Shown in pieces: positions 1-4,984 of a stretch of 6,433 nucleotides of DNA. Below the pieces are notes generated by a model. That model had not been told where the DNA came from and ran no database searches. It saw only the letters and a program-made list of their open reading frames with translations. The stretch comes from Nitrospirota bacterium (GTDB taxonomy: Bacteria; Nitrospirota; Thermodesulfovibrionia; Thermodesulfovibrionales; JdFR-85), in NCBI GenBank assembly GCA_013151785.1, contig JAADHP010000295.1, positions 1-6,433 of the forward strand. The letters are read 5' to 3'. Made by a program: the position numbers and the translations under genes. The stretch's first letter is position 1; each line of letters opens with the position of its first letter.

Positions 1-319
1 TCAGGGGTTTCTCCCCTTCCTTTAGCTCCTCAGCAGGCTTGGCAATGGCATCGATTACAAGCCCTGCAAGCCATCCTACCACTGCTCCTGAGACAATAAA
101 CATTGTGCCTGTTACAAGCACTCCAATGAGCATTCCCATTACGATTACTACCCTGGCAAGCACTGTGGGCTCCACTGGTAAACCAAAGATCGAGCCTGCT
201 ATATTCAATCCAAGTACCCCTCCAATGAATGAACCTGGCAGTAATCCAAATACGGCGAATAATGCCAGCCCTATCCCTGCTCCCAGGTAACTTAACCTAT
301 TTGCTATCCTCTTTTTCAT
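1..319 (-). CDS. Small glycine-rich membrane protein, unknown function (3'-partial)
   Basis: This reading frame starts at the ATG complementary to 319-317 and stays open for 106 codons to the window edge, so the stop codon is outside. The product begins with a short basic segment (MKKR), followed by hydrophobic, glycine-rich stretches at about residues 11-28, 31-47 and 56-91. It then turns hydrophilic and charged (KPAEELKEGEKPL). That pattern fits a three- or four-pass inner-membrane protein with a cytoplasmic tail, probably only slightly longer than what is seen. I recognise no enzyme motif. Two purine-rich Shine-Dalgarno stretches precede the start: AAAGGAGGT at 337-329 with about 9 nt spacing, and AAGGAG at 328-323 with only 3 nt. 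Translation is therefore likely strong. It is transcribed divergently from nfi, and a candidate sigma-54 promoter lies about 40 bp upstream. The antisense frames over it are low-complexity and are shadows. Confidence 0.75.
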   Translation of the reverse strand, partial: MKKRIANRLSYLGAGIGLALFAVFGLLPGSFIGGVLGLNIAGSIFGLPVEPTVLARVVIVMGMLIGVLVTGTMFIVSGAVVGWLAGLVIDAIAKPAEELKEGEKPL

Positions 320-358
320 TGTCTCCTTACCTCCTTTCTCTGTGCTTGCCCTTAAAAA

Positions 359-374
359 AGCATTTTGTGTGCCA
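359..374 (-). promoter_or_regulatory. Candidate sigma-54 (-24/-12) promoter of the membrane protein gene
   Basis: On the minus strand this reads TGGCACACAAAATGCT, against the sigma-54 consensus TGGCACG-N4-TTGCW. The invariant GG and GC dinucleotides are separated by exactly 10 nt, as the class requires. The predicted transcript would start near position 348, giving a leader of about 30 nt that still contains the Shine-Dalgarno sites. An inverted repeat at 429-457 lies about 80-110 bp upstream of that start, a usual distance for an enhancer-binding activator. The match is seen in the sequence; function is inferred, and no activator gene is in the window. Confidence 0.5.
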
Positions 375-428
375 ACTCCTATCACATTGTTTTTCCTGCC
401 CTTTCTCACTGTGCCCCATTGCATCAAA

Positions 429-457
429 GCAAATCTGTTTGCATTTTTGCAAAACAG
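429..457. repeat. Overlapping inverted repeats, possible activator site
   Basis: Three overlapping dyads are packed here: GCAAA-tctg-TTTGC (429-442), the perfect 10-bp palindrome TTTTGCAAAA (445-454), and CTGTTTGC (435-442) facing GCAAAACAG (449-457) with one extra A. The site lies in the divergent intergenic region upstream of the candidate sigma-54 promoter. It could bind a dimeric regulator of the membrane gene. The run is A/T-rich, so chance dyads are possible. Confidence 0.35.
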
Positions 458-563
458 GATAACCACAAAAATGAAATACTCAACTCTAAGATGTGAAAAT
501 CCCTTCCCTGTGTGTTCTTAAAGCTTATAGAGGTTATCAATAATCTGAAAATCAAATATTTTC

Positions 564-592
564 TTGACCATGACCTTACAATCTGCTATATT
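564..592 (+). promoter_or_regulatory. Sigma-70 promoter of nfi, giving a probable leaderless mRNA
   Basis: TTGACC (564-569) and TATATT (587-592) are near-consensus -35 and -10 boxes with the optimal 17-bp spacing. Transcription normally begins 6-8 nt after the -10 box, at 598-600. The nfi ATG begins at 599, so the A of the start codon would be at or next to +1. No Shine-Dalgarno sequence precedes that ATG. The hexamers and spacing are visible in the sequence; the start site is inferred. Confidence 0.65.
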
Positions 593-598
593 GAAAAT

Positions 599-1258
599 AT
601 GATTAGATGGCCAGTAACAATTAATGATGCCAGGAAGGTTCAGGAAAGGCTTTCAAGGGATGTATCCCTGAAGCCGCTGAACAAAGAGATAGCCACTATT
701 GCGGCCTTTGATGCATCATACACTGGCAACAAGATTATTGGTGCTGTTATGGTCTTTACCTATCCAGAGATAGAAATAATAGACAGGGCTTTTTCAGTAT
801 GCCATACCACATTTCCCTATGTGCCAGGACTTCTAAGTTTTCGTGAGGGGCCTGCCTTGTTAAATGCCTATGGCTCTCTCAGAGAAAGGCCTGATCTGCT
901 GCTCTTTGATGGCCAGGGCATAGCCCATCCAAGAGGCCTGGGTATTGCATCACATATGGGGGTGCTCTTGGATAAGCCATCCATAGGTTGTGCAAAATCA
1001 AGACTGATAGGTGATTATCAAGAGCCACCTCTGTGTAGAGGTGGTATAAGTCCTCTATATTATAATGGTTCAAAAGTAGGGGTGGTTTTAAGAACAAGAA
1101 CTGGTGTAAAGCCTGTTTTTGTTTCTCCAGGACATCTTGTAACATTTGAGGATGCCATGAGTATTATTATGAAATGTGCAACATATCGTATTCCTGATCC
1201 CCTGCGTCTTGTGGATAAATGGACAAAAGAATTAAAGAACGAGATCTTTGCATCTTAA
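599..1258 (+). CDS. nfi: Endonuclease V (deoxyinosine 3' endonuclease)
   Basis: Endonuclease V cuts the second phosphodiester bond 3' of deoxyinosine, starting repair of deaminated adenine; some homologues also cut inosine in RNA. The 219-residue length matches the family (about 220-225). Family blocks appear in order: FDASY with Asp38; the wedge region YVPGLLSFREGP with Tyr74 and Glu83; DGQGIAHPRGLGIASHMG with Asp104; IGCAKSRLIG with Lys133; and KPVFVSPGH. Asp38, Glu83 and Asp104 correspond to the metal-binding D43, E89 and D110 of the Thermotoga enzyme. The position matching its H214 appears to be Asp206, a substitution I believe is common in homologues. An in-frame GTG at 512 would add 29 residues, but these lie upstream of the family's usual start and would be encoded across the promoter, so ATG 599 is preferred. 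It is the first gene of the operon, 15 bp ahead of the Smr gene. Confidence 0.95.
   Translation: MIRWPVTINDARKVQERLSRDVSLKPLNKEIATIAAFDASYTGNKIIGAVMVFTYPEIEIIDRAFSVCHTTFPYVPGLLSFREGPALLNAYGSLRERPDLLLFDGQGIAHPRGLGIASHMGVLLDKPSIGCAKSRLIGDYQEPPLCRGGISPLYYNGSKVGVVLRTRTGVKPVFVSPGHLVTFEDAMSIIMKCATYRIPDPLRLVDKWTKELKNEIFAS
1025..1044. repeat. Perfect 8-bp hairpin inside nfi
   Basis: CCACCTCT (1025-1032) and AGAGGTGG (1037-1044) are exact reverse complements around the tetraloop GTGT, capable of a stable RNA hairpin in the middle of the nfi message. It encodes PPLCRGG in a variable loop of EndoV just before the conserved SPL. It could be an mRNA structure, the remnant of a small repeat, or chance. 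Confidence 0.4.
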
Positions 1259-1273
1259 AAGGGAGATTAAGTA

Positions 1274-1894
1274 ATGGGCTACAGGCCTTTTGAATCACTA
1301 AAAGAACTTCTGAAGCTTTCTGACCAGCCTCATATTAACAGTAACAGAGCCAGTGATAATGAAATAGATTTGTTCAAAAAGGCCATGGCTGATGTAAAAG
1401 AAATAAAAGAGTTCCAGGAGATTCCATACAAAAAACCACGAAGACGTGTTATTGAAGAAAAACCACAAAAAGAGATTGAGGATATCTATAAAATTTTATA
1501 CGAAATAGTGAATGGTAAGCGGGCAATTCCTCTTCATCTTACACAGGAGTATATTGAATGGACAGATGCGGGATTAAGCAGGGAGATTGCCATGATTCTT
1601 CATAGTGGACAACTGTCTGTTCAGGACTATATCGATCTTCATGGATGTAGCCTTGAAGAGGCTAAAATAGAGTTGCGGGAATTTTTAAAAACTTCCATCT
1701 TAAAAGGCTACAGATGTGTTAAAATAATACATGGCAGGGGGCTCCGCTCCAAAGAGGGACCAAAACTAAAGAAGTCTGTCATGAGGTGGCTTGAAGGAGA
1801 ATTCAGAGGGTGGGCAATGGCCTATGTTACCGCCAGGGCATGTGATGGTGGGACAGGAGCTATCTACGTGTTACTTAAAGATAAAGTTAATTGA
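1274..1894 (+). CDS. Smr-domain protein (putative nuclease, SmrA/SmrB-like)
   Basis: Smr domains are found at the C terminus of MutS2 and in stand-alone proteins. They bind or cut nucleic acid; E. coli SmrB cuts mRNA at collided ribosomes. In this 206-residue protein the Smr domain spans about residues 118-203, with IDLHG at 120-124, HGRG at 153-156 and the glycine motif GGTGA at 192-196. These are the hallmark blocks in the correct order. Residues 1-115 form a charged, mostly helical N-terminal region with the EYIEWTD segment typical of proteobacterial-type stand-alone Smr proteins. There is no MutS2 ATPase, so it is not a MutS2 fragment. GGGAG at 1261-1265, 8 nt before the ATG, is the ribosome site. 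The gene follows nfi by 15 bp, which implies co-transcription. Domain assignment is firm. Whether it acts in ribosome rescue or on DNA cannot be told from the sequence. Confidence 0.9.
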   Translation: MGYRPFESLKELLKLSDQPHINSNRASDNEIDLFKKAMADVKEIKEFQEIPYKKPRRRVIEEKPQKEIEDIYKILYEIVNGKRAIPLHLTQEYIEWTDAGLSREIAMILHSGQLSVQDYIDLHGCSLEEAKIELREFLKTSILKGYRCVKIIHGRGLRSKEGPKLKKSVMRWLEGEFRGWAMAYVTARACDGGTGAIYVLLKDKVN

Positions 1895-1929
1895 AAATTA
1901 CCATTATCCTGCTTTCAAAAGGACGTTAT

Positions 1930-1937
1930 AAGGAGGG
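1930..1937 (+). promoter_or_regulatory. Ribosome binding site that fixes the start of the receiver protein
   Basis: AAGGAGGG sits about 5 nt before ATG 1942. The alternative in-frame TTG at 1891, which overlaps the smr stop codon, has no comparable site. The 17 residues it would add contain no family feature, so ATG 1942 is chosen. Confidence 0.75.
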
Positions 1938-1941
1938 AATA

Positions 1942-2946
1942 ATGATAAGTCCTTCAGCAAATAACATGAAAGAAAAGGTGAGAGAGGGATTGTTATATAA
2001 AGAGGCTATAAGGGAGTCAAGAAGAATTCTCGAAGAGGTTATTACCCTTATAGAATCTCTAAAAAAGAAATACCTCCATGACGGAGAATTAGACACCTTG
2101 AACAATCTCGTTACAATTGCCCTTGCGTGTCTGAAGACACCGGATGAGTCCTCAAAAGAAAAGCATTCCATACATTTTGATCTTCATCAGGTTATTAAAA
2201 GGGTCTTATCCCTGCTTGATTATCAGACAAGGGTGAGAGACATCAAGGTATATTATCGTTTGCCAGAAAAGCCACAGATTGTCTGTGGAGAGGAGATTAA
2301 TCTATTAAGAACACTCCTATTTTTAATGATGAATATAATAAAGCTCTATGAATTTTCAGAAGAACCCAGAGAAATAACAATTGAGACTGACTGCACCACT
2401 GATTCATGCTCAATTATAATCAGGGACAGGCTCAAATCACCTGACCTTGACTCTCATGCCAGACAGTTAATGCGTGAATTACTGGAGAACCAGGGCTATG
2501 ATATTGAGATCTCACATCATGAGCAGGGCAGGGTGTGTAGGATACAGATTCCTGTGGTTAAAAACAGGAATTCATCTCCCACAGGATTAAACATATTGAT
2601 AGTGGATGACGACCCCACAATATGTGAATATCTAAGGGACCTTTTTACCTATCTGGGACATACCCCCACTGTAATAACCTCGCCGAAAGAGGCCCTGAGG
2701 CTGTTAAAAACAGTGAGTTTCGATCTCTTACTTGTAGACTTCGTAATGCCAGAGATGAATGGTGTACACTTTCTACATGAGGCAAGAAAACTATGCTCTC
2801 CCTCCAAGGTGTGTTTTTTTACTGGAGACATTCATGCCCCAGAGATCATGGAAATAAGAGAGAAGGAAGGTGTTCAGGTGCTTGGGAAGCCTCTCAGTAT
2901 CAATAAACTAAAAGAGATTATAAAACAGGCAGGGAGTGCTTCATGA
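1942..2946 (+). CDS. Degenerate histidine-kinase-like module fused to a receiver domain
   Basis: This is a 334-residue cytoplasmic signalling protein with no signal peptide or membrane segment. Residues 10-70 are helical and sit where a dimerisation/phosphotransfer domain would be, but no H-box histidine in an HE/HD context is present. Residues 79-206 resemble a GHKL ATPase domain, from FDLHQVIKRVLSLL through the N-box equivalent at 121-136 to a final strand IQIPVV. The N-box keeps Asn131 but has Phe127 where the first Asn is expected. The D-box keeps only Asp162 without the glycines, and no glycine-rich G2 box is seen. Residues 216-330 are a receiver domain with all key residues: Asp222/Asp223, phospho-acceptor Asp266, Thr294 and Lys316. 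The protein is therefore likely phosphorylated by another kinase rather than by itself. Its stop overlaps the HDOD start by 4 bp (ATGA), so the two are probably translationally coupled. The receiver is certain; the pseudokinase reading is inference. Confidence 0.85.
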   Translation: MISPSANNMKEKVREGLLYKEAIRESRRILEEVITLIESLKKKYLHDGELDTLNNLVTIALACLKTPDESSKEKHSIHFDLHQVIKRVLSLLDYQTRVRDIKVYYRLPEKPQIVCGEEINLLRTLLFLMMNIIKLYEFSEEPREITIETDCTTDSCSIIIRDRLKSPDLDSHARQLMRELLENQGYDIEISHHEQGRVCRIQIPVVKNRNSSPTGLNILIVDDDPTICEYLRDLFTYLGHTPTVITSPKEALRLLKTVSFDLLLVDFVMPEMNGVHFLHEARKLCSPSKVCFFTGDIHAPEIMEIREKEGVQVLGKPLSINKLKEIIKQAGSAS

Positions 2947-3764
2947 TTAATATCAAGTCGGATGTAGAAAGGTTAAAAAATCTTTCCACAATACCTGTGG
3001 TCATGAAAAGAATCCTGGAAACCGTTGGTAATGAGCGTAAGGGTCATTATGATCTTGGCAGGATAATTGAGCACGACCAGAGCCTCGCTGAAAAGGTGGT
3101 TGCCATGGCCAACTCTCCATACTTTGGCCATGCGGGTCTGATAAACAACATAGAGCAGGCCATACTGTTACTTGGCTTTGATCTTGTCAAGAGTCTTGCT
3201 ATCAGCATGTCTGTGTTCAAGATCTTTTCAAAGACGGAAATACAAAGGGTCAAGAAACTCTGGGCACATTCCTACAGGGTTGCCATAGCATCATCACTTC
3301 TTTGTGATAAGATACCTGTCACAACAGCAGGTGTATGTTTCCTCTCAGGACTATTACATGATATTGGCAGGGTAGTCTTCCTTTCCCTCTATCCTGATAT
3401 CTATAAACCCATCATGTTTGAATCAGATCTATTAGAAAAAGAAAGTACCCTCTTTGGTATAGGCCATCCCGAAGTCTCCGGTATGTTTCTGGAAAACACC
3501 CTGATTCCAGATGAAATTATAATATCTGTAAGATTTCATCACCATATTAAGGAATGTACAAAGCATAAAGGGGTGGCTACCACGGTCTACCTGTCTGAAG
3601 GAATTGTATCAAGATTCGAGAATAATAATGTTGCCGATGGACGTTGGGATAATGAAATGGAAGAAACCCTATATAGCAGTGGGCTTTCCTTAGAGGATAT
3701 TGCTTTTGTTGAGGATGTCTTAAATGAGGAGGGAGATTCTATAATGAAGTTTTTTGAATTATAG
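2943..3764 (+). CDS. HDOD-domain signalling protein
   Basis: HDOD domains are HD-superfamily output modules common next to receivers. They regulate motility, cyclic-di-GMP responses or DNA repair, usually without proven catalysis. The HDOD region fills about residues 10-210 of 273. It opens with LSTIPVVMKRIL, followed by the helix around EHDQSLAEKVVAMANSPYF. Next come the block IEQAILLLGF (70-79), LWAHS (106-110), GLLHDIG with His139-Asp140, GHPEVSG with His175, and the late histidine cluster HHH at 199-201. Several HD-type metal-ligand positions are therefore retained. The acidic C-terminal tail (about 226-273) matches nothing I recognise. GGGAG at 2932-2936, inside the upstream gene, lies 6 nt before the start. 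The ATGA overlap with the receiver gene suggests the pair works as one phospho-responsive unit. No clear terminator follows, and the next gene has its own promoter. Confidence 0.92.
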   Translation: MINIKSDVERLKNLSTIPVVMKRILETVGNERKGHYDLGRIIEHDQSLAEKVVAMANSPYFGHAGLINNIEQAILLLGFDLVKSLAISMSVFKIFSKTEIQRVKKLWAHSYRVAIASSLLCDKIPVTTAGVCFLSGLLHDIGRVVFLSLYPDIYKPIMFESDLLEKESTLFGIGHPEVSGMFLENTLIPDEIIISVRFHHHIKECTKHKGVATTVYLSEGIVSRFENNNVADGRWDNEMEETLYSSGLSLEDIAFVEDVLNEEGDSIMKFFEL

Positions 3765-3800
3765 AATCGTTCTGCCTTAGTTTATTAATTAAGAAACTTG

Positions 3801-3830
3801 TTGACAAATCGACCGCCTGGTCAGTTATCA
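3801..3830 (+). promoter_or_regulatory. Promoter of tetR, giving a probable leaderless mRNA
   Basis: A perfect -35 TTGACA (3801-3806) is followed after 18 bp by TTATCA (3825-3830). TATCAT at 3826-3831 with 19 bp spacing is an alternative -10. The ATG at 3838 begins 6-7 nt after the -10 box, where transcription should start. No Shine-Dalgarno is present, so a leaderless transcript is predicted, as for nfi. Confidence 0.6.
3811..3822. promoter_or_regulatory. Putative TetR operator between the -35 and -10 boxes
   Basis: GACC-gcct-GGTC is a 12-bp dyad. An outer AA/TT match at 3807-3808 and 3825-3826 extends its symmetry to 20 bp, with two mismatched pairs between. GACCG/CGGTC-type dyads are frequent operators of TetR/AcrR proteins. 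Its place inside the promoter spacer means that bound repressor would block RNA polymerase, so autoregulation by the gene just downstream is the simplest reading. The dyad is seen; binding is inferred. Confidence 0.55.
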
Positions 3831-3837
3831 TAGATAT

Positions 3838-4416
3838 ATGAAGGCATCAGAGATAAAAAAACAGGAAATTCTCTCAGTAGCAACAGAGCTTTTTTCAACC
3901 TTACCATACCACAAGGTGGCAATGGATGATATTGCCAGAAAGGCGGGTGTGGCCAAGGGAACATTATACTATCACTTTAAATCAAAGGAGGCCCTCTATG
4001 CCTCTTTACTTCACAAAGGTCTTGACAGCATGCTATCAAGACTTAAAGAAAGTTTTATAAAGAAAGACCCTCTTGAGAATCTTTTATTATTTATAAAAGA
4101 ACTTGCAACCTTTTTTCATGAAAAACGCGAATTCTTTCTGGTACTACACCAGGAGGAGAGTTCACTGTACAGTATACGGTTGAAGAATTGTTACGAAAAG
4201 GTATGCACTATTCGCGAACTCCTTGCATCATTGCTCAGAGAGGGTATACAAAAAGGCTGTATAAGGGATGATATAAATAGTGATCTTTTAATCGAGATAA
4301 TTATGGGTATGATCAAGGAGCCTATACTTAAGAACAATGCAGTGCCAGAAAGCCATATAGATACTGTGGCAAAGGTCTTAACAACAGGAATCAAAAAGAG
4401 TTCTTGTAGAGATTAA
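3838..4416 (+). CDS. TetR/AcrR-family transcriptional regulator
   Basis: This 192-residue protein has a TetR N-terminal DNA-binding domain at about residues 8-54. It runs ILSVATELFSTLPYHKVAMD, then DIARKAGVAKGTLYYHFKSK and EALY, the family signature around the helix-turn-helix. Residues 60-190 form a divergent, helical ligand-binding and dimerisation domain, so the inducer cannot be predicted. The first Met lies directly in front of the domain and there is no other plausible start. No ribosome site precedes it because the promoter places +1 at or beside the ATG. The operator-like dyad in its own promoter suggests autorepression. TetR genes often sit beside an efflux or fatty-acid operon they control, but here the downstream side is a 570-bp non-coding stretch and the neighbour katG is convergent. 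The target may be only its own gene, the katG side, or distant. Codon use is AT-rich like the upstream operon. Confidence 0.93.
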   Translation: MKASEIKKQEILSVATELFSTLPYHKVAMDDIARKAGVAKGTLYYHFKSKEALYASLLHKGLDSMLSRLKESFIKKDPLENLLLFIKELATFFHEKREFFLVLHQEESSLYSIRLKNCYEKVCTIRELLASLLREGIQKGCIRDDINSDLLIEIIMGMIKEPILKNNAVPESHIDTVAKVLTTGIKKSSCRD

Positions 4417-4424
4417 GCCCTGCA

Positions 4425-4455
4425 CTATACAAGGGTTACCCTCCCCCTTGTATAG
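4425..4455. repeat. 11-bp perfect hairpin after tetR
   Basis: CTATACAAGGG (4425-4435) and CCCTTGTATAG (4445-4455) are exact reverse complements around a 9-nt loop. TGC (4421-4423) and GCA (4458-4460) could extend the stem past a small bulge. It starts 8 nt after the tetR stop, where a terminator would be, but the strand continues GGGCACCCC rather than a T run. It may instead be a transcript-stabilising structure, a factor-dependent termination site, or part of a repetitive element. Confidence 0.6.
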
Positions 4456-4460
4456 GGGCA

Positions 4461-4497
4461 CCCCGGGGTTGCACCTCCCTCCCCCCCTTCCCCGGGG
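4461..4497. repeat. CCCCGGGG pair flanking a C-rich, G-quadruplex-capable tract
   Basis: Two copies of the self-complementary octamer CCCCGGGG (4461-4468 and 4490-4497) bracket a C-rich run. On the minus strand, 4493-4477 reads as G4-AA-G7-A-G3, which meets the usual four-run G-quadruplex pattern. The block is strikingly GC-rich beside AT-rich neighbours. The pattern is direct; any effect on termination or replication is inferred. Confidence 0.5.
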
Positions 4498-4608
4498 CCT
4501 GCTACACACCTGTTCAGGATAAAATACTAACAGGGCAGGGCACCTCATAAAAATAATGCAATCCTCAGGATTACTCAATAGTGTAATCTCTTTTCAATAC
4601 CCTGTCCA

Positions 4609-4640
4609 AATACCGAGATTTCTCAGTAGAGAAAGGTATT
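4609..4640. repeat. Bulged 12-bp hairpin
   Basis: The outer arms AATACC (4609-4614) and GGTATT (4635-4640) and the inner arms TTTCTC (4619-4624) and GAGAAA (4629-4634) pair around the loop AGTA. A one-sided bulge GAGA (4615-4618) separates the two stems. There is no T run on either side, so it is not an ordinary terminator. It could fold in a transcript reading out of tetR or katG. Confidence 0.45.
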
Positions 4641-4660
4641 CTTAAAATCTATTATAGATG

Positions 4661-4809
4661 GGGCAACAGGTGGTTCATCAGGGCATTGATGCAATAGGAT
4701 TTAAATTATAACCAGACAGAGCCTTTTCAGCCTTTAGGTTGATACACAAGGTTGCTGGTGTATGTCACTGTCGGTATTGCTACATGGCCTTCTTCACCAC
4801 CTGTTGCCC
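4661..4809. repeat. Inverted repeat pair, about 36-bp arms with 14-bp perfect ends
   Basis: GGGCAACAGGTGGT (4661-4674) recurs as its exact reverse complement at 4796-4809. Similarity continues inward: reading both arms from their outer ends, GG, CAT and GCAATA also recur in matching order, allowing a 1-nt gap. The arms are about 4661-4696 and 4775-4809, with about 78 bp between them. The layout, perfect outer ends on a 149-bp unit, resembles a miniature inverted-repeat element. However, there is no clear flanking target duplication and no transposase nearby. Confidence 0.55.
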
Positions 4810-4822
4810 TTCTTATGACTCC

Positions 4823-4857
4823 TTACTGCTTTCTGCTCACCGCTTCCTGCTCACTGT
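4823..4857. repeat. Degenerate heptamer tandem repeat, five copies
   Basis: Five consecutive 7-mers align: TTACTGC, TTTCTGC, TCACCGC, TTCCTGC and TCACTGT (consensus roughly TYACTGC). A weaker sixth unit, TGACTCC, lies just upstream at 4816-4822. It begins 13 nt after the inverted repeat pair. Heptamer short tandem repeats of this kind are known from intergenic regions of some bacteria, cyanobacteria in particular. No gene function is implied. Confidence 0.55.
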
Positions 4858-4984
4858 AGACACTGGTGTGGACATTATTTTCTTCAAACCCTTTGAACCT
4901 TCGGTTGTGGTACACCATGGCTGGAATCAATGGTGATCTGAGCGTTTTATTCTCCCTGTGATAACTCATCAAGAAGCTATCATT

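Larger units (their letters stand above)
4417..4984. other. Convergent intergenic region without a convincing gene, rich in repeats
   Basis: This stretch separates the tetR stop from the katG stop. It holds the elements listed separately below, plus smaller dyads: GATTAC/GTAATC (4569-4588), ATACAC/GTGTAT (4742-4763), TTCAAA-ccc-TTTGAA (4883-4897) and CACCAT/ATGGTG (4913-4935). A plus-strand frame of 65 codons from a TTG at 4739 has no ribosome site, no known motif, and runs through the heptamer repeat, so it is not called. No tRNA or clear T-tailed terminator was seen. Confidence 0.6.

Noticed and set aside
39..462. Two plus-strand open frames of 83 and 77 codons (39-290 and 229-462).
   Set aside because: They lie mostly antisense to the membrane protein gene, are low in complexity (Pro/Thr/Ser-rich or Leu/Ser-rich), and have no ribosome site. 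The minus-strand frame has a strong one.
512..598. GTG start at 512 extending nfi by 29 residues.
   Set aside because: The extension precedes the normal EndoV N terminus and runs across the -35/-10 boxes. ATG 599 gives the family length.
1891..1941. TTG start at 1891 overlapping the smr stop, adding 17 residues to the receiver protein.
   Set aside because: There is no ribosome site before it, whereas AAGGAGGG lies just before ATG 1942. The added residues show no domain.
3765..3800. Possible terminator after the HDOD gene.
   Set aside because: Only 4-bp dyads (AGAA/TTCT, CTTA/TAAG) are present, with no stem-plus-T-run. Read-through into tetR cannot be excluded.
4639..4815. Direct repeat TTCTTA (4639-4644 and 4810-4815) as a target-site duplication of the 149-bp element.
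   Set aside because: The left copy is 16 nt away from the end of the inverted repeat and the motif is only 6 bp, so chance is likely.
4823..4857. CRISPR-like array.
   Set aside because: The repeats are contiguous 7-mers with no spacers and no cas gene nearby.
4739..4936. Plus-strand frame of 65 codons with several cysteines.
   Set aside because: It has a TTG start without a ribosome site, no recognised motif, and passes through the inverted repeat and the heptamer array.
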